DNA of 64,000 nt from Membranipora membranacea (taxonomy: Eukaryota > Bryozoa > Gymnolaemata > Cheilostomatida > Membraniporidae): NCBI GenBank assembly GCA_914767715.1, contig OU612066.1, positions 21,426,283 through 21,490,282 on the forward strand. The letters run 5' to 3'. Below, piece by piece: positions 22,905 through 34,224 of this stretch; the first letter of the stretch is position 1; each line of letters opens with the position of its first letter. The translations under genes were made by a program, and so were the position numbers. The notes under the pieces were generated by a model that did not search any database, was not told the DNA's origin, and saw only the letters and a program-made list of their open reading frames with translations.

Positions 22905-25900
22905 GTCAGTAGCATATACACCAAGGTGTTAGATACTATATGTTCATCTAACTCCTCCTGGTGTTGAACTCCTACTCCATCTTCAATGCTACTCTTACTC
23001 TGGTTTGGGATTAGGGTCAATATTGGTTACCCTTTCATTGTCAACTTATTCTGCTCTTTCCTATTGTGATAAAGGGGTCACGCCCACAGCATGCCCCTAC
23101 CACTGAAAGTTGGTGTGTTGGGAGGAAGAAAGAGTCACTGTTCGGGGAGGGGCAGGAAGAAAGAGTGAATTCAAAAGAGTCTCTTCATTTATGTGGTGTC
23201 TCTCTGATGTGATTCTCGGGTTGTTATAGATAACGATGTACGGCTCAACCTGCGCAATCAAGCCCTCTCACAGAAGGCAAGACGAGGCCTCCGCTGATCT
23301 TCTAGTTCTAGGTTTTGTTATTAGCAATATTATGTCGATCATTGACTCATGCTTTATAGATCAACCGAGTGACACAACATCACATAAGAGAAATGGCCGT
23401 CTCAGTAGCAGAAGATGCACCACATCTGGTAACATGTGGTAACTGCCTTGAGGAGGAGGGGTTTATCCATAACCCAATGTTTCTGCCCTGTACTCATGTA
23501 TGCTGTGAGACTTGTCTGAGGAGGCAACTCAAGAAGACTGATGTGATCGAATGTAGGGTTTGTCAGTACGTATCAGGTTCACAGAGCGTCTTATATGACA
23601 GCGTTTCTAAGAAAAGTCTTGCTATGAGTCTCTGATTTGAACTATCAACTATATATTTTATTGTTGTGTAGCTCCACATTGATTCAACTTATCTAGTCAG
23701 GTGAGAAACACCATTAATCTGTAGCCGATTTAGAACATTTCCTTCACATGATTTCCTGTTGTCCAGGAAAGGGGTGCGGGGCAGTGTTGGAGGGAGAGCT
23801 AGCAGGATAGAATAAGTGGGATGCGTTTCGGGATGGTCTAAGTGGGATAGTTGGCTTCATGGTACTGGCCACATTGTCGGGAGTTAGTAACTCCACTGTA
23901 TCCTTCACTAATTCAATACCAAACATTACTCCGCTCGATAATTGATTAAGTACGACATAAAGCGCAACATTTCTTTGTAGAAACAAGTGCAAGGTGGTTA
24001 TAGACAAACTTTCTTCAGCCTTAGAGGATGTGCATCCTGCTACATTCTGTGAACCATGTGAGAAAAGTGGAAAACTCAAGATGACCGCCAACACTTACTG
24101 TCTGACCTGTGAACATAAGTACTGTGCTGCTCATCAAAAGGTATATAGTAATCAAGGACTGTAGCTGTGTGTCTGTTAGACAATTTGGAGAACTAATTTT
24201 GTAATTCGAATGGCATTATCAACGATAGCTACGGAGTGTTTTATCAAGGTGTTAGAGTTAGTGTCTCTAACTCCTTGATTTTATATATAATAATTTTTTA
24301 GGGAGCCAAGTGTAAAGGGAGAAAGAGAACTATGCTTAAGCTGTGATAAAGAATGAGATTTGAATAATTTTGTCATTACAGCTTCACATTGAGCTAAACT
24401 GGCATCATGAGACTCAGAGTATAAAGGAGTACATGAGATCAACCTCAACAGTAGATCAGCAGAAGTTCTGTGAGACTCATAAAGATCAAGTAATCATTTT
24501 TGGATGTTCTAAGTGTTGGAAGGTTTACTGTGTGTACTGCGTGTCTACTGTAACTGGAAATTGTGAAAGTGGTGAGATATTCTGCATCATCATATTATTA
24601 TTGTATATACAGCAACAGATTTGATAACGGTTTTAGTTTCTAAACACATTAAAAACAACTCAAATTGTGCGCTCTTCTAATCTGAGAGGACAACTCTCTT
24701 GGTTACACAAAGAAAAGTCCTAGATTTTCGCTGAGATGGCTTACAACACAAATTTCTGACTCTATTCATCTTAATCATAACTGGGTGCCAAAAATAACTG
24801 GAAAAGGGGTTTCGGCCTTTTAAGATAGTTAACATATTTTTCCCAATTTCCAAATTTGACACCACAAGGAGTTTGCTGAGTCCATTCTTAGAGTTTGTGA
24901 GAAAAATACCCGAGGCTCGATGTCATGGGAATAACTCATATGAGGTGCATAAAGAGAGTTGGAAATGGTAAAATTCTAGGATTTTCCTTATCATAATTAT
25001 TAGGTATTATTGAACTGTTGAAATTGAGATAAATCTGATCTGATATGTGTTTTTTTTTTACAGCAACTAGTGTTATCCTGAGCGCGCGAGTAAATAAATC
25101 TTTTTGCCTTGCATTTATATCACATCATATTTATGGGTAGATGGATGTGTAAGGAGCGGGTCACTGATATAAGACGGCCGGTATCTGATCCCTGGCGTAA
25201 AAGTTGTGTCAGGAAGGGCATTCGTATGATGACCAAAGACACAGGCTATCATAACCATTGACAGGTGTTTTTTAGCTATTCAGATTACAATCTAAAAGGG
25301 AGGTCATTATTTTACAACTCAAACATTTTTCTCTGTCTTTCTAGCAGGATCTTCCCACAAGCTTTTACCTCTGAAAGAGCTGACAGCTGAGGTGAAGAAA
25401 GCATTTGAGCCGAAACAAGCAGAAGCTGAGGAGTTGTTTGATAAATGGTCAGCTGTGATGAAGGAGGCAGCAATCACTCTGTCTAACTGGGATACAAAAA
25501 CTGAGGAAGAAGTCAGACTTATTGATGATACAGAGGAGAAACAGGTATTGTGATCACTATTGTATTGGGAGAGAGTACAAAATGTTATAACACCCAATCT
25601 TGGTGAAATACGACTCTGCATGAGATAGATAGGTTTGACCCGGTCGAAATTTATTGTGAAAAGAGGTCATCTTTAACTAATTGCCTACTACATAGATACA
25701 AGCTATCAGAGAGAAATATGGAAAGTTGAAGGAAAAGTATATCACAAACAGAAGCAGCACAAAAGATAAGCTGACAGAATACATAGAGAAGGATGCTGGA
25801 CTAAAACTCACTGAGTTTCATGAGCAGATTAAAACTTTCCGGTCTGATCTATCTAAACAACACTGTGTAAGTTGTTCAGTTTTGAGGTTGTCCTCTTACT

Positions 25901-27943
25901 GACATTGAGGGAGCAACTTCAAAATAATGTTTTTATCGTTTATTTGGTCGCAGGCTTGTAAAGACAGGCTACTCAACTCAAGCTTCATCAGTTGTTGCAA
26001 TATCAGTTTCACATGAAATTAATGCCTTGATAGTAGTAGATCACCATATAAGTCAGTAAAAGCTTTCTGAAACCAAAACCCCACCCATTTGTAAAGTTTA
26101 TTGTGAAATTTCCAAGAGAAAAAACTCTGGGTACCAGTCTTCAACGAAAACAATTCTTAATTTCCTAATTTTCTTAATTATAGTAGCTATAAATTAACAT
26201 ACACATCAAATTGCCTTCTTATTTTACAGGTTGATTTGCTGCGAACAAAGAAGATATTAGAGACTAAACTGGATGATATGGCTGTTGACGAATTTAAAGG
26301 TCTAGTGGTGGAAAATCAACTGAATATCCAGACCAATGGTATATATGTTTTTCCTGCTGCTTCAATCGTCATCTCGCCATCTTGCCACCCTCCACGTTAT
26401 AATGCTATGAAAATTTGCGTGCAAACCTGCAAAGTGATTAATTGATGCAATAAGTTTGAAGTGGAAATGTTGGGCTCTGCATGAGGAGCCACTAACTGAG
26501 GAACAAACCTGATAATGCGAAGGATGGCATTAATCCTAGTGAACGATTTGTTTTAAGTGTCTTGTTCATTTTTTAAACCGCGTAAAAAAAAAAAAATAAT
26601 TTTCTATATTTCAGAATCTGACACCACAGAGATAAAAGCTGCTCTGGTTCCGACAGACGACTTTTTGATCGGTGATGACCTCATGAGAAGTAGAAGACCT
26701 CCGACCTCAATGAGTTTGGTGAAGCAGCTCGCAGACAATTACAATTGCTGGACATCATGTAGTGTCAGCACAGAAAAAAGTAAAACAGCTCCAAGCTTAG
26801 CCCAGCTTTAATTATTATAAACATTACGCTTTCTTTGATTTTCTCTACATATATTTCGTTATAAAATAATAAACGTTAACCTCACACCCTTCCTTTTTCC
26901 TTTTTGTTTTGACATCAAACTATATAATCATGATAACCAATGACAGCCACACTTGGTTACCGCAGATGCCATTAGCTCAGCTAGAATATAGAACAGCCTT
27001 TACAAATGACATCCATGGTTAATGGCAAATAATTGCTCTTTATAATTGACCCTGAATGTTGCATCACATATTCATTCACTATTAGCTATCATGGCAGCAG
27101 CAGTACAAGCTAGATATCAGTTCCATTAAGTGCTGTTTCTCAAGTTGTCTTCCCCTTTTATAATGCAGGATAACTCCTGACTTTACTGGATCACGTATCA
27201 TTATAGGACACTGGAAATTCCACTGTCTCAAAGTGAAGACAGCCAATGAGAATGTTTGGCTTAAAATAGACTGCGTATCATAATTATTCTAAGCAAATGA
27301 TGCTTTGGCTTAAAATAGACTATATGTCATAGGGCTTAAGCCAATGAGATTATCTTATGTACAATTTCCACATAAGGTGCAATCCTGCAATCAATTATGT
27401 AAGAAAGACTGAGAGCAAAACATCTTTTTACAGGGAAAACAGCACCGCACCCGCGATGAAACAGCACAGAGATGAAAAACAACAGTCTTGGGAATGATGC
27501 AAGGTTTCAGCGAGCACCACCGGAGAGTATAAAAGGAGGAAAATTCAAGAAAAAAAGACAAGTGCTCACCGGATACAAAACCATATTATAGCAGTAGAAA
27601 ACATGTAGAAGAGCATTTCATATTTTTATATAAATCTGATTTTAATTCAGATAATTATTTTGAGAATTAATTTTACCATGAATTATTTTTACTCTGGATT
27701 ATTCATACTTTGGAGACTGGATATATTATAAGCAAGAGGACGACAGGATACATTGGTAATTATATTTTATTTTGCAAAGGATTATTATCATTTTTTTTAT
27801 TAATAATTTTATACTTCTACATTTTTAAATTGACATTTTGTATTCACTTCTAAATTTAGAACAAAATAAATAGTTGTATTGACCTCAACTAAGCATCCGC
27901 TTGATTAAATTATTGAGTTGTAAACAACCACCGAGTATCAGGA

Positions 27944-28185
27944 TTCAAGAGTCATTAACCCAGTCTTTGACCTTGCAAAATTATCGTTTTTATAAAGCGT
28001 CAAGAATTTTATTATCTTCGAGTAGTCAAAGATACTTTGAACTAGAATTGTGAAAGTCGAATATATCATCAAGAGTCTTTAGCGCAGTCTTTGACCTTGT
28101 AAAACTATCACTCTATAAGCATCAATAATTTTATTATCTTTGAGTAGTCAAAGATACTTTGAAATAGAATTGTGATAGGTCAATT
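27944..28185. repeat. Two-unit tandem repeat, about 122 bp each
   Basis: Units 27944-28064 and 28066-28185 share the CAGTCTTTGACCTTG and AGTAGTCAAAGATACTTTGAA segments in the same order. They lie inside the LTR-like insertion. Confidence 0.75.
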
Positions 28186-28753
28186 AAAGCATCGAGCTAA
28201 AATTAAAGCTAAATTTGAAGCGACCTAGAGCTATTCTCATTCCAGACAGAGAAGTGAATTGAAGTCTGTAACCTATCAATTGGTTACAAGGCCTGTGATT
28301 CTAATACAACTGCCGGTGTCACCTAATTGGACTTCCAGGCACTAAACAAAGTCCAACAGCCTTGTTGGAATTTAAATCTCCACAAATAAGTGAGATTATT
28401 TATAGATAACTACGCAATATATATATATCAAACTACCGAACCACAGGCTAATATTTATTATAGCCACGAGTTCATAAACCACATACAGTTATCAATCGCT
28501 TTGTGGTGCATGAGTATTGTCTCAAGCTTATAACAAGCTTTCTGCTAGCCCAATTTAGGGATACCTGCGGTTTATTGGCAGGAGCTGCCCTTTGAATGAC
28601 TAAGGAGCCAACTTCTCCTTAGTTCAAGAGTGGTCAGACTTATAAACAATTCTAAGGGTTTCTCTAAACCTGGAAAGGGAAGCCAGCTGTTCGTCTCTTG
28701 AAATTTTGCCAAGGTTAATTGACACATGTGGTTAATTGAGTGCTACCAAATTT

Positions 28754-28776
28754 ACACACACACACACACACACACA
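28754..28776. repeat. (CA)n microsatellite
   Basis: Eleven CA dinucleotides without interruption, near the right end of the LTR-like insertion. Confidence 0.95.
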
Positions 28777-29942
28777 GAACCTGAATTACGTCATCGAGAT
28801 ATTCATTCATAGATTTTATAGAAGGAGCAAACAACTCCAAATTGAATACACAAAGATAACTAAATTCACTAAATTACGTGTTGGAACTTGAAGTTATTCA
28901 GAGTAACTTCCCTTACCCCCTTTCCTTTTCCGTTCCTCACAGCATATACTTTATAAGTATATGCGGGAACCACTTTATCATAATTTCTATTTCCGTTCCT
29001 CACAGCAGTTATAAAGGTGTAACTTATGTAGGTCTCCGCAGCGGCTCAATCAACAGAATAGATGAAGCTGGTAACAAGACATCAGACTTCATCAAACTAC
29101 CCAGTACCATCATCACCATAAGAGCTCATCAGGATCAACTCTACATTCTACAACCTTACAAGATCTATGTGTATGATTTGAACGGTCAACAGATCACAAC
29201 TTGGGATCACTCAGACAGCAATGGCAGTTACCATGGGAACAAACTGTGCATTGTGAACAATCAGATTTTTGCTGCTGATGCCACCAATAAGAGAATCACT
29301 AACTATAATCTCAACGGGAAAGTGATGAGACAAATTCCATGTGCTAAGATCCCAACCAACACCAACATATCCATGTGTTCAGCAGGAGAAAACTCTGTGA
29401 TCATCACCACTTACTCACCTGCTCAGGTATTCAAGTTCAACATGAGCAGAGAGACTGTACTCTGGACTACAAACCTCACAGCAGCACCATTCTCTGTAGC
29501 CAGCAGTAATGATGTAGTACTGGTCAGTGGAAATGGATACAACGGCAGTAAGAGAGGTGTATGGATAAAAGTTCTAAATACAGCGACTGGTAAGAACTTT
29601 ACTCGTTAAATTATATTATATACATGAAGGTCTTTCATATGACAATAGTGTAATACAAAGTCCTGGTTAAATTAGTTTAGGGATTAGGGGATCAGTACCC
29701 TCATCGAAGCAACTAAACCACTAGTTAAATGTAAGGATTTTGTTACCTTGTCCTGTGCGGTCTAATGTATGCGTATACTTTCTTATCCTCTATTGCAAAT
29801 TTCAGGTGAACACATAACAGAATTTAACGATCAAAAAGGAGTACAGACTATAGTGTTTGATTTATGGACAGAGAATAACAGACTGCTGGTGTCCAGCTAT
29901 TATCAGAGCTCTGTTATGTGTTATGAACTTCTCTATGATTAA

Positions 29943-30758
29943 TGTTTAGCTTTCAGTAACTTTATATAGGCGGTGAACTTCTATATAAATTATGATTCAC
30001 CCAAAACTGTTGCCCACTTGATGATTACATTTCTAATAAACAAAATTTGGTTTTAGATATTTTGAGGTCAACCTTATCACCACAAGGCTCACCACCATCA
30101 AGGCCGATAAACTTTATACTTTATAGAGTTCAAACCAAATTAAGTCATTAACCGTTACAACAAACTATTGGCAGCTGATTGCATTGTTTACAAAAGTGTT
30201 ACGCTAACATTTCCCGCCTATTTATTACATTCCATTTACAGTAATTTCCAAAACTTCAAGCCTAAAATTTGTTTTAAAAGATTTATGTATTTATGCCTGT
30301 AATCAACAAGACCCAAATACTGACCTTAGTGGTTAGTCTGAGCAGGGAGAGGGGAATTCAATTTTTACTGGACTGAGCCCCTATTGATAGCTTTTAACCT
30401 ATTTAATTTCCACCATAAGTAAGCTGTTTACTCCATGATTTATTTCCAGTTCACACAAAAAATACAGATTTAAACTTATTTAATTTCAACTGCATAGGCA
30501 AGCATTTCCGGCGCCACAGTACTGTCCGCCAAAGTCCACATGTTCTGATAGGATGGTACTGCAATTGTAATTAGTAGTAGGCAAAAGACTGAGATACATC
30601 GAAGTCATCAGGCCATTTTGAATCCAGCTGGAATATACATGTTAATGCTTTTCAGCGAGTTAACCTAAACGCAAGCGCTACAGTCAGGATGGAGAACATC
30701 ATTACAGTTAAAATAAGCAGTACTGTATATTTAGTAAAACACGCATTATAATAACAAC
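29943..30758 (+). repeat. Duplicated 3' flank of TRIM-like gene 2 (copy 2 of 3)
   Basis: Non-coding, closely matching 2467-3333 and 60327-61142. Contains AATAAA at 30035-30040. Confidence 0.75.
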
Positions 30759-31049
30759 ATGGCAACTTAGGGAACAGGACATTTTCCTGAGCACCTTGCT
30801 GATAGATACAATAAAATATTCTATGCATTGATGCCCGAACGGTGTCGACAAGAAAGGCAGTGGTTTCAAGACAGATTGACCAGCTTCCTTTCTATTGTTT
30901 CTTCAAAATGGACAAATCTATGTATACAACCTTTGCTCTATACTGTAAGTATCAATTGGATGGCTGATGATTCTGATATTTCCGAAGTACAACAAGAAAT
31001 ATGTGAGATCATGGATAAACTCACTCCGCAGACAGTTTCAATGCTTTAA
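30759..31049 (+). pseudogene. Broken copy of the MATLG ORF behind gene 2
   Basis: ATG at 30759-30761 is followed by GCA ACT TAG: codon 4 is a stop where copy 1 has Leu. The remaining frame is open to 31049 and matches copy 1 almost throughout, including the internal GTAAGTATC donor-like site and the DDSDISEVQ segment. Confidence 0.65.
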
Positions 31050-34000
31050 ACAGGGTTATTAACTCATGCTCAGGACCCTTAGTGCCATGAGCTAGTTTTA
31101 GATTATGAAGTACATGATGTGAATGCTGATGTCAGCATTGTAAGTATTAGCAAGACCCGCAGGCAGCGAGAATTGTTGACAGACATCAGTTCACGTTCCA
31201 TAAGTGTAACCTAATAGTAGATTTGAACCGTATTCTTTGCAAGTATGAATATGTGTCGGGTAAAACGACCCTTACACGCAACAGACTGAAACATCGAATG
31301 CCCACTCAGATGGTCTCTGGAAAGCAATAAATAAAAGCCTTCACTGGTAAATATTTGCTTGTTGTGCAATGGAGAGTTGTCTCCTCATTGATTATTTTGA
31401 GACAGCTCTAAACAGGAAATGTATGATCGGCCATTTTAGAACTTATGCAGACAACATGCCATTTGATTCCATCTGCATAAGCTGCTTTCTGTTAGAATTG
31501 TTTAATTATTAATTAATCAAATGTCAGTATGTATTAATAAATAAGTGAGAACATGAAAATAGCTGCAACCAATTAACTAACCTTTATTATTACTGAAGCT
31601 TCTGGTACTGAACTCTACTTGGGTCTTGGAGTGAGTGATGTTTGTCAAAAAAAATTGCCCTGCTATTATTTATTATTAATTATTATGATGGGAATGCTCT
31701 AGTCAATTTCATATTGTATAATTTATACCTCGCTTAATTAGTAATGACCCAGCACAGACAGCAGGTCACTGACAGTTGATTTGATGAGTTGCAGCCTTGT
31801 GTGTGTGGTTTGTGTTTGTTGTGGTGAAGATGTGAAGCTGTGCATGAACCAAGTTATCGCAGCTGCGCAGCTTCTGTACCCGCCAAATGCGTTGCTCAGA
31901 TGAGTCACTTCTCTCTCATTGGTCAGAATATTATATTCTGACCAAGGCGTGGCGTGGGAGGGTGTGGGTGTGTCCATACAACGGGCTTTTGATTGGCTTG
32001 TCCAGCTCAAGGTCAAAAGTCAAACTCTGTATGTACCGTAACCCCTCACTTGTAAGACACCCCCCCCCCTTGGGAAAAGTAAAAACGCTCCAGTTATAAA
32101 CCACCCATTTGAAAAAAAATCTGACCTAGTTGGGATTAGAACCCACAACATTCTTAATAAACAGTGATTACCAGGCAGACGCTCCACACACTGAGCTATT
32201 CAGCCTGGCTTGCATAGACTTAGATTGACGGATATCTGTGTTCTGTGATTGCTAATATACGGCACTAGAAGGAAGTATACATAGTAGTAATTAAAGTTCA
32301 GATAAAATAATTGACTTTTGCTGAATGCACTCAGTGGTGATCAGTAGGCATTCAATACCTATCTCATTTTCATAGCTATCTATTGTTGCAGATTAAATTG
32401 ATGGATGTGTTTTTTTTCTGCTGAAAGTGATAGAAACATCTTTACTCACTTCGTTGTGAATAATTTGGTCCAATGTTGTTCCTCGTAACAAAATGTCTAA
32501 TTTGATGAACAACAAAGTTATCCTCTTCTGCTCTTTCGAAGTAGGAGGACAATTCCTATCCTAATAACAGCAGCGAGTTTGGGACCATAGGCATCTGGGG
32601 TTACAAGCATGGACATTGGCAATGTATACACGCTTGTCACGCCAGATGCCCATGTTTGGGACATAGGAGCCGGGAGTTTGCTCCGACTCGGTGATTAGTA
32701 ACACTAACACGACCGGGGTTCGAGTGATCTTGGCGAATTGAGTGACTACGCACAATAATGCTCATAGTCAAATGATTATTGCAAATACTCTGTTTATGTG
32801 ATATTTGAGGTGCTTGAGTGATAAGGTGATTCTTGCAATTATTATATCCAAGCAGATATCAAAATATATAAATTAAGGTATAGGTTCAGCGAAGAGTCTT
32901 TACGCTTAATCCGGATCCGAATCCGATCCGAGGTTGAATTTATGTAATATTTTTCTGGATTGTGAACAGACAATTCTCATTAATACATATTTTCACTGAA
33001 CATAACAAAATCTCATTTATATAGCCGATTTTGGAGATTATAAACTGTTTTTTTTTCGCCATTTTTAATTCTGCTTGCGTCCCATTAGTTCACAAAATTC
33101 TCTAATTTCATCTTTTCAATGTACCATTTCAACCCGGAATCACCCCAAAAACAAAGCATTATTGCAAACTTAGGGTAGTCAGCTGACTAGAAAACTATTT
33201 GATACCGCAATCAGTTCGAGACGAGATTGCCAAATACCCAGCTTATGTGATGGTGTATCCACATCATATCATAGATATTGTCCAGCTTCCTCGTGTAATG
33301 ATTGGTACAATACAATATGAAACGAACTAGGCCATACAATGTAGTTCTTATCCACAACAATAAAGTTTAGTACACAAGCACTCTGAGTTAGTCATTTTTT
33401 GTTATGATTGAGAATCCCTCTATTTTTCAGGAAAAATCTGAAGCAGAAGGATTAATATCTAATCAGATATATAACTTGGTAGGCCTCTGTCTGACCTGTA
33501 GGGATTTGAAAAACGGAAGCACAGATTAGGAGATTCATCACGATGACTTAACTCATAATTATACATACTAATAGGATCAAAGAAAGGTGTTTCGGCTTGT
33601 CGCGGAATCATTTCTAATCACGCATTATACGACAGCTCCAGTATGGATTATTCATCAAGATACTACAGTTATACGGCTAACTATAATAGGAGTTTATGAA
33701 TATCAGACGTACTCAGTTAATACATGATAAAACATGAGCTCTAAATGACTCTCGTCTCCCAAAGATATGAAACAAAAATCAGGATATTAATGATGTATAA
33801 GATCAGTCCGGAATTATTTCTACTCTTGGATTATGTGGCTGCTCCTGTATGGATTATTCTTCAAGATTTTTCAGACCTCTATGTCAGTACACCCGCACAT
33901 ATATGGTGAGTTTTGGTTTCGACCTCTCCCAATTTCAATACAAGATAGGTTATTTGACTTTCCATAATTTTTATACTGGTACAGTAAAACACATGCAAGA

Positions 34001-34224
34001 AATGACTGAAGCTACAAAATGCAAATAACAGGGTACGCTTCTACCCAATAATGCATTGAAATATTGGAAACAAATTTGTAATCAGCACAGCCATAAAGAT
34101 AATATGTATAATGGAAAGTCGCATTTAATATTCCATAAGAAAACTACACAAAAACTAGACCATGTACATAAAATAGCCTGTGAGCCAGTATGAGTGTAAA
34201 CAAAAAAATATATATAGGGAGACA
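31050..34224. other. Intergenic, partly duplicated
   Basis: 31050-31620 matches the flank behind genes 1 and 3. From about 33210 the segmental duplication copy B starts. Between them lies a tRNA-derived repeat. No gene seen. Confidence 0.55.
32111..32212 (-). repeat. tRNA-derived SINE-like sequence
   Basis: On the minus strand an A-box (TAGCTCAGTGTGTGGAGCG) and a B-box (GGTTCTAATCC, 32132-32143) are spaced as in a tRNA with an enlarged middle, followed by a T-run from the poly-A at about 32112-32119. Box sequences are good but the arms do not pair well enough for a functional tRNA. Confidence 0.55.

Larger units (their letters stand above)
26763..29004. mobile_element. LTR-like insertion (2,242 bp) in the propeller exon of gene 2
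   Basis: Boundaries come from alignment with genes 1 and 3, which lack it. It begins TGTCAGCA and ends CTCACA, i.e. TGT...ACA as in long terminal repeats. The flanks GTAG (26759-26762) and GCAG (29005-29008) look like a 4-bp target duplication with one later change. A TATA box (GTATAAAAGG, about 27527) and AATAAA (about 27865) lie inside, as expected of an LTR. No gag or pol coding is seen, so a solo LTR is the simplest reading. Its length is high for a solo LTR, and it contains internal repeats, so another element type is possible. Confidence 0.6.
23393..29942 (+). pseudogene. TRIM-like gene 2, disrupted by an insertion in the propeller exon
   Basis: Coding exons: 23393-23565 (RING, C3HC4: CGNC...CTHVCCETC...CRVC), 23981-24140 (B-box 1), 24382-24571 (B-box 2), 25348-25544, 25696-25866 and 26230-26338 (coiled coil), 26615-26762 plus 29009-29589 (propeller, split), 29816-29942 (last). 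All phases agree. The propeller exon is interrupted after ...WTSC by 2,242 foreign bases. Reading through gives a stop within 20 codons. The two halves are in frame with each other (148 + 581 nt), so the gene was intact before the insertion. TAGCAG before 25348 is a tandem acceptor adding or dropping one codon. AATAAA lies at 30035-30040. A truncated RING/B-box/coiled-coil protein could still be made. Confidence 0.85.

Noticed and set aside
26763-29004. Reading the insertion in gene 2 as an ordinary intron
   Set aside because: No GT-AG pair near the boundaries keeps the frame: joining GT at 26764 to the CAG at 29008 shifts it by one, and the terminal duplication and TGT...ACA ends fit a mobile element better.
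32915-32940. CCGGATCCGAATCCGATCCG palindrome-like motif
   Set aside because: Short and simple; no second copy seen and nothing around it suggests a function.
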